Source of the DNA: Prosopocoilus inquinatus | Taxonomy: Eukaryota > Arthropoda > Insecta > Coleoptera > Lucanidae | Direction: 5' to 3' | Length of the DNA stretch: 64,000 bases | Assembly (NCBI GenBank): GCA_036172665.1 | Contig: CM069872.1 | Span: 24,742,001 to 24,806,000 of the forward strand | In this document: piece after piece, positions 13,396 to 22,094 of the stretch | Position numbering within the stretch: position 1 is the first letter of the stretch | Layout: every line of letters begins with the position of its first letter | The notes under the pieces: generated by a model | Databases searched by the model: none | The model's input: only the letters and a program-made list of their open reading frames with translations | Told to the model about the DNA's origin: nothing | Translations under genes and position numbers: made by a program

Positions 13396-14755
13396 TGTCA
13401 CGTCTGTGATTCCCCATAAATTCTATGCAAATGGAATATAGAACCGACCCTGTAGATCTTGTAGGGTACCGAGGCAGACGAGATACATACCCAGAAAAAT
13501 CTAGCTGGTATGGCCGCTAGCTCAAAGTCGGCGAGGGGAGGTTCGCACAAAGTATTCGAACAAAAAAATGATGTAAACAAAAAAAAGGAATTGGGCGCCA
13601 CACCGTTTATTTAAAACCCCAGAAGTAAAAAAAATTACCAGCTTCACAAAGAAAACGGTGAAAATAATTAGATTTTACAGTTAAATGCATCTCTCAAAAC
13701 TCCAAATCGGTTCACGCAGGTTAATGCCATATCAAAAAGTTGTACACCAAAAAGATCGATTCAATATTACTTTATTAAGTCCAAAAAGTTAAATCCACAA
13801 ATAACTGGTGGAACAAACAGATCAATTAAATGCAAATATGTAATTAGTATATCATGACCTTTTGAGATAGATACGGTAACTACCCTATGGCCCAAAATAG
13901 TACTATTTTTGTTTTAAGGCAAATGTCGAAGCACGCGATAAATTCAACAAAAAAACCAAAATGTTGGTAATTGCGCTCGACAACCCTAACAGCTTTCACT
14001 TCTAGCTAATTAACTAAAAAAGAACTAATTCTACTGAATATAAGTGTTTTCTTAGTTACTATAAACATGTATCTACATTAAACCTCCAACTTTAACTTTC
14101 CGATATCGGCAATTTCCAATAATTAATAATAAAAAATAAAAACTGTAACTCACGGACCGCTTCCGGTAGGTAATTTTTCCTATCTCTTGCGCGAATTCCC
14201 TGTGTTGTAAGAAAGCGAAGAAATGTGGGCTTCGAAGGGTGTGAATTTGTTATTCACGTGGCGGAGTCCAAAGTCCAAGAGAAATTTCCGGAATGTGCAC
14301 GTAAATCACCAGGAAAATCAAACAACAAAAGAAAAACCTCCTAAAGAAGAGATTAAGATATTAGAAAATGCCGTCGGTAATTTGGTAAATACTTACGATT
14401 AATTAATCGAGGTTTTGTCGGAAGAAAAGAATGAGCACCACGTGCGATGAAAGTTTTTCCACTCGAAGTGACGAAAACCAGTCCGAGGACCAAATAACAA
14501 CAAAACCCACGAAAATTTGGCTGGTTTTTAATGCTCTTGATAGTTGCTTTTAATTCCACACAATTCGTGGCCAATTTATTTTAAAATTTCGCAACTTATC
14601 CGATGAGTTTCACCTCGTGATTTTTCAGTGATAGTTAAAAATGGTAGAATAAAATTTTTAAGCAGGACATGCGCAAATTCATGGAAAAATTTAAACGATT
14701 GACCAGAGAGGGCGATACCTATATTTGCAATGTTTAATTAAATGAAAACGTGACA
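13396..14755 (-). repeat. 5' LTR of Gypsy-A
   Basis: A 1360-bp LTR with TGTCACG/CGTGACA termini, flanked on the outer side by GTTT (14756-14759) and on the inner side by the leader and PBS. It matches the left copy at 3463-4822 with no difference that I could see. Confidence 0.85.
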
Positions 14756-15792
14756 GTTTATCAACAAACGATAATCGGGATCGGGTCTGTGGTCTCTCAA
14801 TGCCCCTTCAACTGTTTCATACATTTATTTATTAATTCATTATAAAGCAGGTTTCGGAATTAAGAAGTGTGCGAGTATAATATTCTTTCAAGTGTTGTAG
14901 TTATTTACTTTAGAAGTTTAGAATTTAAGAAAGCTTATGTATTTTCGAAATATCTGTGAAGCACTAGCATGTTTGTTTACGTTATTAGTTTGGTAATATT
15001 ATTTAGTTTATTTATTTAGTTTAGCAAAGAAACGGAAATACGACAGTCTCCCGAGGGATGACGCGGACGGTGAACGTAAGTCGGGCTCGCGGAGGTGATT
15101 AAGATACAGTCGGGGACGAAATTGTGGGTACGGCAAATAGTTATATTCTGCGTTCATTTAGTGAGTGGGAATTCAGTTGATTGCATTCCTGACCAGGTGA
15201 TAGCATTGAGCTATCCAGAAAGGTCTGACATGATAATGTCATTGGACCGGTACGGAGTCGTGCTTAACACTCACGCAGTCGGTGACACCGAATAATTCCG
15301 AGAACGTATGCTCGGGAGACAAGGTATATTAATATCCATCGGGAGGGGAGGGTTTCATATCCACAGGTGAATGTGGGGGTTAACGCATGCGAAGATAAGG
15401 AGTCACCCTGCGAGGACGACTTCCCCTGTGTCCAATGTCATTGTGAGGGAGTTGCAGTTTCTAGAATATCTGCTGGAGTGGGTGAGGCCGGGAAACGGTC
15501 CCGGCAAGTGCAATGTTCCAGTTTACTGAATATAGATACTCGTAAATAATTATAAATTATAATTTGCATGGTCCTTATCGAATTGGAATGCGATGCCCGG
15601 AATCTAAGACGTTTACCCTCAGCGCCTGTTGCGGTCAGGGAAGCGAGAAAGAAAGAACATTAGGAATGAGAGACCTAACCAATGGTGAGTGAATGTTTAT
15701 TGTAACTCCGTCCTCAGATAGTATTGTTTGTCTATAATATTTAAACAAAAAAAAATCTAGTCAACACAAGACCTTTTGCCTTTCAGAGGAGG
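14756..15792. repeat. Flank segment X, copy 2 (original flank)
   Basis: Probably the native right flank of the Gypsy-A insertion, since here it continues smoothly into further sequence beyond 15792. It differs from copy 1 at about two positions in 1037 bp. It includes the candidate exon and intron described under 15666-15887. Confidence 0.7.
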
Positions 15793-15887
15793 CCGTGTTA
15801 GGGTTACCATTTCTGCTGATATCACTAAAAACAATGGACATCGGAAAATTAGGTTATAATTTCACGATTATTGTAAAATTGGATTGA
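15666..15887 (+). CDS. Candidate small spliced gene of unknown function
   Basis: An ATG at 15666 opens a frame of six codons that ends at a strong donor (G then GTGAGT at 15785 minus 100, i.e. 15685-15690). A 102-nt intron has a pyrimidine-rich acceptor ending CAG at 15786. Joined, the frame reads 39 codons and stops at TGA 15885-15887, with a hydrophobic middle (GLPFLLISL). I do not recognise the product. The well-formed intron argues that the region is transcribed; the coding call is weak because so short a frame can arise by chance. The first exon and intron also occur in the duplicate at 4823-5859, but exon 2 does not. Confidence 0.25.
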
Positions 15888-15988
15888 ATCTCCTTAAAAG
15901 TTTTTTAATACTATACAGGGATATTAAATTTTGAAAAACTTGGTAATTGATCGGGTTTTTAAGACAAAAAAAGGATTCTAAATCATTC

Positions 15989-16031
15989 AGCTGACCAGTT
16001 TCGGTTTTATTTCAAAACCTTCCTCAGAGCC
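15989..16031 (-). ncRNA. Hammerhead-like motif of the Penelope-like element
   Basis: On the minus strand the core CUGAGGA (16027-16021) is followed, after one extra A, by a hairpin with GGUUUU and AAAACC arms. Then come GAAA, a short segment ACUGGU that can self-pair, and a C before AGCUG. Four pairs (GGCU with AGCU) can close stem I. This matches the hammerhead layout reported for Penelope-like elements except for the extra base before stem II, so activity is uncertain. It lies just downstream of the endonuclease, where such motifs are expected. Confidence 0.5.
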
Positions 16032-16440
16032 TAAAAGGTATACAGTGAGATTCTATCAACTAACAATTAAAGAAAGTATTACCTCTGAATAACACAAAAC
16101 GATAAATTACAAACCATCGTACGATTTGGGGTGATATTTACATGTTAAAAGTCGCTGTAAAAAAGAAAAAAACAACAGTTAGTCTAAGACAGGTAGATAA
16201 AAAAATGTAAACACTTACGGTTTCATTAAAACATGTTTAAAGCAAAGTTCATCAAAAATGGGATGTTTTTTTAACAATTAACAATAAATGATTAAGAATA
16301 AAACAAAGTTAAAAATAACGTTAGAAAACGTACGCCAAATGACAGACTGAAGCTGGTTTTTACTCAGCAATGCGACATGTTAACCAACTTACAGGTTAGA
16401 GTGAAATTACCCAAGTATTGGCCAAGCTAAGAAAATTAAC

Positions 16441-16837
16441 CTACAAACGATTGACAGTGTGATATTTGATAAGGTTATGGTAAATGACACTTAAATTTTC
16501 TGTATCCGTTCTTAAATTTATAGAATTTTTATTATTCTTTATATGAATCATTTCGGAAATTAATCTTTTTGTAAAGACCGGTTCATAATCTAAAATCTTA
16601 ACATTATTAAAATCGAACGTATGTCCTGCGGAAAAATGGTGCATAGAAAGAGCAGTTTTTTTCGGATTTGGATTGTTGAGATGGATTACAATCTTATTTA
16701 TGATTTCTCATTCTATGGCATAGTTTCTGTTTAGTTTGGCCAATATAAGAGGAATCACACCCCATACAATCTATTTTATAAACAACTTTGCATTGATCAA
16801 GCAAAGGGGTTTTTGACTTAAGTTTTGAGCATAAGCT
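16441..16837 (-). pseudogene. GIY-YIG endonuclease domain of the Penelope-like element
   Basis: Reading leftward from 16837, the protein shows VVYKIDCMGCDSSYIGQTKQ, the cysteine-preceded GIY-YIG signature of Penelope-type endonucleases. A stop follows RMRNHK, then comes a continuation with HHFSAGHTFDFNNVKIL and EMIHIKN, the usual end of the domain. The Penelope endonuclease nicks the target for reverse transcription. The stop and the upstream insertion make it non-functional. Confidence 0.75.
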
Positions 16838-16885
16838 CTTGTTAGAAAAATTTTGTGCAAATCGTTTTTGATTGCAGTGAAAACC

Positions 16886-16950
16886 TCGAGCAGCCTCTGG
16901 ACAGCTGTTTCAGCCCTGCTTGGGGCTTCTTCAGCAGAGACGTAGCTCGA
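16886..16950 (-). ncRNA. Type I hammerhead ribozyme (retrozyme copy a, left)
   Basis: A 65-nt motif on the minus strand with the invariant core CUGAAGA then GAAA, stem II AGCCC/GGGCU with a six-base loop, and stem I UCGAGC/GCUCGA plus GUCUCUG/CAGAGGC separated by a small internal loop. Stem III is the perfect palindrome ACAGCUGU. Predicted cleavage follows GUC, between 16899 and 16900. The palindrome means that two molecules probably pair to form the active fold, as known for Penelope-type hammerheads. Confidence 0.85.
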
Positions 16951-17143
16951 CATTACCACTGCAGACCAAAAACGACTTGCCCAATTTATTCGCAATTGCG
17001 ATGTAAGAATGATGAACAGATAAAATAGCGACATCTTACTATCGCTTTTTGACCTGACATTGTCGCTATTTTATCTGTTCATCATTCTTACATCGCAATT
17101 GCGAATAAATTGGGCAAGTCGTTTTTGGTCTGCAGTGGGAATG

Positions 17144-17208
17144 TCGAGCTACGTCTCTGCTGAAGAAGCCCCAAGCAGGGCTGAAACAGCTGTCCAGAGG
17201 CTGCTCGA
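17144..17208 (+). ncRNA. Type I hammerhead ribozyme (retrozyme copy a, right)
   Basis: Same 65-nt architecture on the plus strand, all core positions intact (CUGAAGA, GAAA, cleavage triplet GUC). Predicted cleavage is after 17194. It faces the copy at 16886-16950, so transcription through the locus in either direction yields one sense ribozyme and one antisense copy. Confidence 0.85.
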
Positions 17209-17394
17209 GGTTTTCACTGCAATCAAAAACGATTTGCACAAAATTTTTCTAAAAACTTTCATTATGCTTTGACAGCAAGCATGGCCGCCTTGCATGGGGG
17301 ACTTATTAGGAGCAAATCCCGCTTCAATTTGTCTATCCTACTGCAATGTCAGGTCAAAAAGCGATAGTAAGATGTCGCTATTTTATCTGTTCAT

Positions 17395-17666
17395 CATAAG
17401 CTGTTGGTTGATTTTAAGGAATAAAAAGCTATTTTTGTTTGATTATTATTTAAGATTCTGGCAATGTTATAATATAAGTTAGGCAAAAATGGAATTTTGA
17501 AATGTTTGGCTTGGTTTTGATACTCTATTGTTTGTAATTGTGAAATATTGGGTCTGTCACTCAACAGATGGGCAATGAGATTTTTTGGATAGCCATTGTT
17601 TATGTTTGATTGTACTTTTCTTTGTTGTTGATTGTCATGCGTTCGGGTGTTTTTGTGAATTATCAA
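17395..17666 (-). pseudogene. Penelope-like RT/endonuclease linker fragment
   Basis: About 90 codons including NGYPKNLIAHLL and then IPFLPNLYYNIARILN and IAFYSLKSTNSL. This is the conserved region between the thumb of the Penelope reverse transcriptase and its GIY-YIG endonuclease. The frame ends at the retrozyme insertion. Confidence 0.65.
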
Positions 17667-17818
17667 TTTGTTTTAATGATTAAACACGTGCACGTTTTTT
17701 ACTGCCCTTTATTGTTCGCCATCTTGCTGGCCACACACATGAAGTTTTTTTTGTCAACGCTACTTAAAGCATTGCTACCAACTTAAACATCTGTACAGTC
17801 CTACATTCTAAATAAATC

Positions 17819-18340
17819 TCAAACAGCCATTTTGTATAGCAAGTTTTTGAATGATAATAAAATTCTTTTTCCACAAATTGGGATCATACCAGAAATTTGT
17901 GGGTAAAATTTATTGTCAAAAATGAAACAGCTGCTGTCAAACAAGAACTCGACCATGTTGACAAAAATTGCCCTAGGTATGGTTCTGTGTAATTGTATTT
18001 GGTCCCAATCATCATTCATAATTTTGAGTACTAATTGCTTTGAAATGTTGGTGAATAACGAAGTTACATCTAACGAAATTAAAATATAGTTATCAGGAAT
18101 TGTTCTTTTTAATTTTTTGTACAAATGTAAAAGAATTTTTAATGTTGAAATTAAAATTCTGATTTAAGTTGGAAAGAATTTTGGTAATAAATTTTGACAA
18201 TTGAAAGGAGGGAGCACCAATACAAGATACTATGGGACGAAGTGGATGGTTCTGTTTATTATGGGAACGCCATAAATTTTTGGGGGGATAGCAGTGTATG
18301 TGGTGAGCTGTTTTGCTGTAGCGTTGTCAGAACCATCCAC
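17819..18340 (-). pseudogene. Penelope-like reverse transcriptase fragment
   Basis: The right part encodes PPKIYGVPIINRTIHFVP with a following stop, the fingers motif in which Penelope RTs usually read PKIYGLPKIHK. The left part (18124-17819) carries LDVTSLFTNI, the catalytic motif A, and a FYPQISGMIPICG segment corresponding to the template-grip motif. The catalytic DD motif is not found because the sequence stops making sense beyond 17819. Confidence 0.7.
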
Positions 18341-18444
18341 TTTAAAAGTAAACTTTTAAAGAAGGACAAATTGACATTAAAAGTGTCTGCAGAAAAAGTA
18401 GCGGTAAAAACAAAGGCTGTAGGAAAAATAGTAAACATTTTTAC

Positions 18445-18780
18445 GTGAATCAGGATAGCAATTCAGATTCAGATTATAATTTATTTAATTTTACATCTAA
18501 AACTAAACCAATTAAATTGATTCTTAAAATTGAAGATGTAAAATTATTAATGGAAATCGATACCGGTTCAGAGATATCTGTAATTAATTTAGATGCGTAT
18601 CAGAAATATTTTTCTTTTAAGAAGTTAAATGAAACGAATATAAAATTAAAAACTTATACTGGACAAATTATTAGACCTTGCGGATTTATTAATGTTAACG
18701 TAAACTATAAGCAAAATGTCAATAGTTTAGAATTGTATGTTATTCAAGGAGGCGACCCACCTCTGATTGGTAGATCTTGA
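18445..18780 (+). pseudogene. Gypsy-B protease
   Basis: About 111 codons with the aspartic protease core LLMEIDTGSEISVIN and a distal GGDPPLIGRS. The protease releases the Gag and Pol proteins during particle maturation. Just upstream, another frame reads CRKNSKHFYVNQDS, probably the end of the gag zinc-knuckle region, so gag and protease were once continuous. Confidence 0.7.
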
Positions 18781-19046
18781 ATCAAAGATTTAAATATTAA
18801 TGTAACCGAGTATTTAGACATTAATTTCTTAAGTAGGAGCATGTTTTCGATCTCGGATCAGTTACTTTAAGAATTTCCGGAAGTATTTTCTACATCACTT
18901 GGTATTTTTAAAGAAAAGAAAGATACATTACATTTATGTAATACTGTAATAATAAGTACCTGTATTCTGTAAAGCTAGAGCTTTGCCGTTTGCATTAAAA
19001 GAAAAGGTTGAAAATGAAATCGATGAACTTATTAAAAACAAAATAT

Positions 19047-19730
19047 GAACACCGGTGGATTTCGGTGATTGGGCTACACCAATCGTTCCCGTTATTAAGA
19101 AAAATGGCCGAATCAGAATTTGTGGGGATTTTAAAATCACGGTTAACCCAAATCTACTTATCGATCGTTACCCTTTACCACGAATTGACGATTTGTTTGC
19201 TAAGTTACAAAATGGTTAACTATTTAGCCTACGCTCAAGTAGAGCTTGATGATGACTCAAAGAAAATTGTTACGATTAATACGCACAAAGGTTTGTTTAC
19301 ATTTAATCGTTTACCTTACGGTATAGCTTCCGCTACCGGAATTTTTCAAAGATTGATGCAGCAGCTATTTTCAAAAATGGAAGGGGTAGTACTTTTCTTA
19401 GACGATATTTTAATAACGGACCCAGATGAGCACCAGCATTTACATCGATTACACGATGTTTTAGCCAAGTTACAGACGAGTGGTCTTCATGTAGAAATTA
19501 GCAAATGTGCTTTTTTCCAGAAGGAAATTTCATATTTAGGGTATGTTATAAACGCCCAGGGTTTACACACTTCACAAGATAAGGTTGATGCAAAATTAAA
19601 TGCGAAGGCTCCTACCAATGTCACTCGATTAAAGGCATTTTTAGGTCTCATAAATTATTACTCAAAATTTTTACCAAATTTGAGTACTTTATTGCATCCA
19701 TTTTATATTTTGTTATAAAAAAGTAGTGAA
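19047..19730 (+). pseudogene. Gypsy-B reverse transcriptase
   Basis: Two overlapping frames give the domain: first TPIVPVIKKNGRIRICGDFK with RYPLPRIDDLF, then from 19208 a frame with FNRLPYGIASATGIFQRLM and the catalytic FLDDILI (Phe replacing the usual Tyr), followed by the thumb motif LGLINYYSKFLPN. A frameshift near 19220 and a stop near 19718 break it. Confidence 0.75.
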
Positions 19731-19789
19731 TGGAGCTGGGATGACAGATCTCAAAAGGCTTTTAATACAGTCAATTAGCAGGTAGCTTC

Positions 19790-20183
19790 CGCTGATTTTT
19801 TAGCACACTATGATGCAAATTTACCTTTAACATTAGCAGCTGATGCTAGCGAATATGGAATTGGAGCGGTAATTTCACACCAATTTCCAAATGGTGAATC
19901 TAGACCAATAGCGTACGCTTCACGTACTTTAAATAAAGCCGAGAGATCATATTCTCAAATTGATAAAGAGGCTTTGGCTACTATATTTGGAATTAAAAAA
20001 TTTCACCAATATTTGTATGGTAGATTTTTCACTCTAATCACGAATCATAAGCCTTTAGTTAGTATATTTGGAAATAAGAAAGGTATTCCTCTGATGGCCG
20101 CTAGCCGTCTTCAAAGATGGTCAGTAATTTTGTCTAGTTACACTTATGACATTAAATATGTTAGTTCTAAAGATTGCCATTAG
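19790..20183 (+). pseudogene. Gypsy-B RNase H
   Basis: The readable part has AADASEYGIGAVI, then AYASRTLNKAERSYSQIDKEALA, and then ITNHKPL where the functional enzyme has TDHKPL. The Asp-to-Asn change removes a catalytic aspartate. It ends with SAR-like LQRWSVILSSY. Confidence 0.7.
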
Positions 20184-20356
20184 AGTCCAAATCTCGGAAT
20201 AAATCTTTAGATTTTGGTCACATTTACTATTTAAATGATATGATTCCAGTGATTATAAAAAAAAAACGCACAAGAAACACGTTGTGATACGGAATTGTCT
20301 AAAATTTATGATTTTTGCTTGAGCAAATGGCCTGCTAATAAAGAAGAAATCGAAAA

Positions 20357-21088
20357 ATGTATGTAAGAAGAGATCAGTTACATATACAACACGGATGTTT
20401 AATGTGGGGTTATCGGGTAATTATTCCAGAGTCTTTAAGAAAGATTATGTTGGAAGAGTTACATATTTCACATTTGGGAATGAACAGACTAAAATCAATA
20501 GCTCGTTCATATTTTTGGTGGCCGTGTCTAGATAAAAGCATTGAAGATAAAGTTAAAAATTGCAGTATTTGTTCATTTGTTCGTTCAGATCCAAATCAAG
20601 TTAGCTTTAGTCCATGGCCTCGACCAAACTCGCCTTGGTCACGTTTACATGTAGATTTTCTCGGACCGATATATGATCGTAAATATTTTGTAATTGTTGA
20701 TGCTTATACCAAGTGGTTAGAAGTTTTTAAAATGAAAACTACTACAGCTGAGAAAACAATAACTATTTTACGTACTGTATTTTCGCGTTTTGGCTTGTCT
20801 GAATTACTTGTGTCTGATAATGGTCCTCCATTTACGTCTGCGGAATTTGAGATTAAAAAAAAAAATGGTATTAAACATACATTTGCAGCACCTTGTCATC
20901 CTGCAAGTAATGGGGCAGCCGAAAATGCGGTAAAAACTATAAAACTGGTACTAAAGAATGCTCATTTAGGCAAAGAAAATTTAGACACTGCTTTGACTAG
21001 GTATTTGATTATCGAAGATCCAAACACGCTACTACTGAGGAGAGCTCTGCTAAACTCATGTTTGCCAGAGAACTTCGATCACGTTTAG
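20357..21088 (+). pseudogene. Gypsy-B integrase
   Basis: About 243 codons: HHCC zinc finger (HISHLGMNR, then CSICSFV), catalytic core with HVDFLGP, VSDNGPPF and NGAAENAV supplying D, D and E, then divergent sequence. The first codon is only the first ATG left open by a stop. A further C-terminal fragment with NWRRHANQFH-like sequence in another frame lies around 21240-21300, and its end is at 21457. Confidence 0.75.
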
Positions 21089-21491
21089 ATTTGATTATTC
21101 CAAGAACAGATAGAATTTAGAGACATTGAAGTAGGCGATCAGGTACTTGTCAGACTACTGCGTCAGAAAAGAAATGGAGACCTGGTAAAGTTATTCAAAA
21201 ATTAGGCTCGGTTATGTTTGATGTTAACGTAGGAGAAGGTAAGAACTGGCGACGTCATGCAAATCAATTTCATGTTACGTCAAAATCTCCTTGTCATTTC
21301 TTACCCGCTGCGATCTGATCCAGTTAGTTGTAGTGTAGTGAAAGATCAAAATGTTCATTTAGAAAATGAAACAACTAAAACAACTGAATCTTCTGTACCT
21401 AGCAATATTGTGCATGCATCGAATGAGAGACGCTATAATTTAAGACCGAGAAAATGATTAATTCACATTCCTTAATTTAAGTGTTATATTT

Positions 21492-21621
21492 AAGGAGGAA
21501 GGTGTTAGGTACTGTTACTGATATATATAAACCACATGTTCTAATTACCCGTTTCCGATTGTATTTATTATAAGTAAATAAACTACTTGACAACCAGTCT
21601 TACGCTTCCCAATACGTTACA
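21492..21621 (+). repeat. Polypurine tract and short 3' LTR of Gypsy-B
   Basis: AAGGAGGAAGG (21492-21502) precedes TGTTAGGTACTG at 21503. The putative LTR ends TACGTTACA at 21621, contains a TATATATAAA box near 21522 and an AAATAAA signal, and is about 119 bp. No matching 5' LTR exists in the window, so the right end rests only on the terminal CA. Confidence 0.5.
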
Positions 21622-21729
21622 ATTACTAAAACCGTTGTAGGGGTTAAAACAATCTGGCTGTGAATGGTATAAAAAACTCGATAGTTTTATTACGACTAAA
21701 GATGGTTCCACTCTTCAGCTACTCTTACC

Positions 21730-22086
21730 GCGAATTGACTTAAAGCTATTGCTGAAGACTGAGAGAACCCGATATGATCCTTCCAATCCCATTTCGATTT
21801 GGGATTCCAGCTGACAGACCTGCGTTATTTTGCATTAATAGGAAGCCTGAGCCAATGAATGGCGCATGGGGTACAACATCTGGTACAGAAACCTCCCTGA
21901 TGTACCTATCAGCAATCACAGTACCATTATTCATAACCACTAACTCTGTATGCACCTCTAAAAATATCCTACCCCAGGCCATAATGGAGCCGTCCCCGAA
22001 ATTTGATGTATTTCTAAAATTGCATTCACATCTACCTGAACTAAACAAACAGAACTGTGATTCATCTGTAACCAATTTTTTGCTCA
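21730..22086 (-). pseudogene. Tc1-like transposase relic, C-terminal part
   Basis: The minus frame reads VTDESQFCLFSSGR, GDGSIMAWGRIFLE, VVPHAPFIGSGFLLMQ and then NNAGL where active Tc1 transposases have DNARPH. The second catalytic Asp is thus replaced. The frame is cut at the hAT insertion at 22087. Its N-terminal half reappears beyond it at 24285-24420. Confidence 0.75.
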
Positions 22087-22094
22087 GTTATAAG

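Larger units (their letters stand above)
3463..14755 (-). mobile_element. Gypsy-A: Ty3/gypsy LTR retrotransposon with rearranged 3' LTR and nested hAT
   Basis: An element on the minus strand. Reading from right to left it has a 5' LTR (13396-14755), a PBS, gag, pol (protease, reverse transcriptase, RNase H, integrase), a polypurine tract and a 3' LTR. No env frame follows integrase. GTTT is found just left of 3463 and just right of 14755, a 4-bp target duplication typical of Ty3/gypsy. The 3' end is abnormal. From 6473 the LTR runs only to 5860, then come a 1037-bp copy of the right-hand flank (4823-5859) and a complete LTR (3463-4822). The LTRs look identical by eye, yet gag and pol carry nonsense codons and gag holds a hAT element. 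The copy is therefore young but defective, and probably moved in trans or was homogenised. Confidence 0.85.
16838..17394. mobile_element. Retrozyme-like repeat, head-to-head dimer, inside the Penelope-like element
   Basis: A 557-bp insertion flanked by CATAAGCT on both sides. Its left part (16843-17057) is the minus orientation of the family, and the right part (17058-17394) is the plus orientation and longer than one monomer. The switch falls in the CTGACATTG stretch. Each half carries one intact hammerhead. The two recurrent reading frames here (about 70 and 87 codons) are inverted copies of the same repeat and not evidence of a protein. Confidence 0.8.
15989..18440 (-). mobile_element. Penelope-like retroelement, broken, with nested ribozyme repeat
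   Basis: Three separate stretches on the minus strand fit one element in order: reverse transcriptase (about 18340-17819), RT-to-endonuclease linker (17666-17395) and GIY-YIG endonuclease (16837-16441), with a hammerhead-like motif downstream. The frame is interrupted at 16838-17394 by a ribozyme-bearing repeat with target duplication CATAAGCT (16830-16837 and 17395-17402). The sequence on either side of that insertion joins smoothly. A section between 17667 and 17818 does not read as RT, so a further deletion or insertion is likely there. The right end abuts the Gypsy-B relic. Confidence 0.75.
18361..21621 (+). mobile_element. Gypsy-B: decayed Ty3/gypsy element, 5' end missing
   Basis: A plus-strand series of fragments in the normal order: end of gag, protease, RT, RNase H, integrase, polypurine tract and a short 3' LTR. 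Several frameshifts and stops separate them. There is no 5' LTR or complete gag. The left end meets the Penelope-like element at about 18360-18440. Confidence 0.8.

Noticed and set aside
17060..17272. Recurring frames of 60-90 codons with SAEEAPSRAETAVQRLLE in several places
   Set aside because: They are translations of the ribozyme repeat, appear wherever a copy lies, in both orientations, and vary with the decay of the copy. The conservation is explained by RNA structure, not protein.
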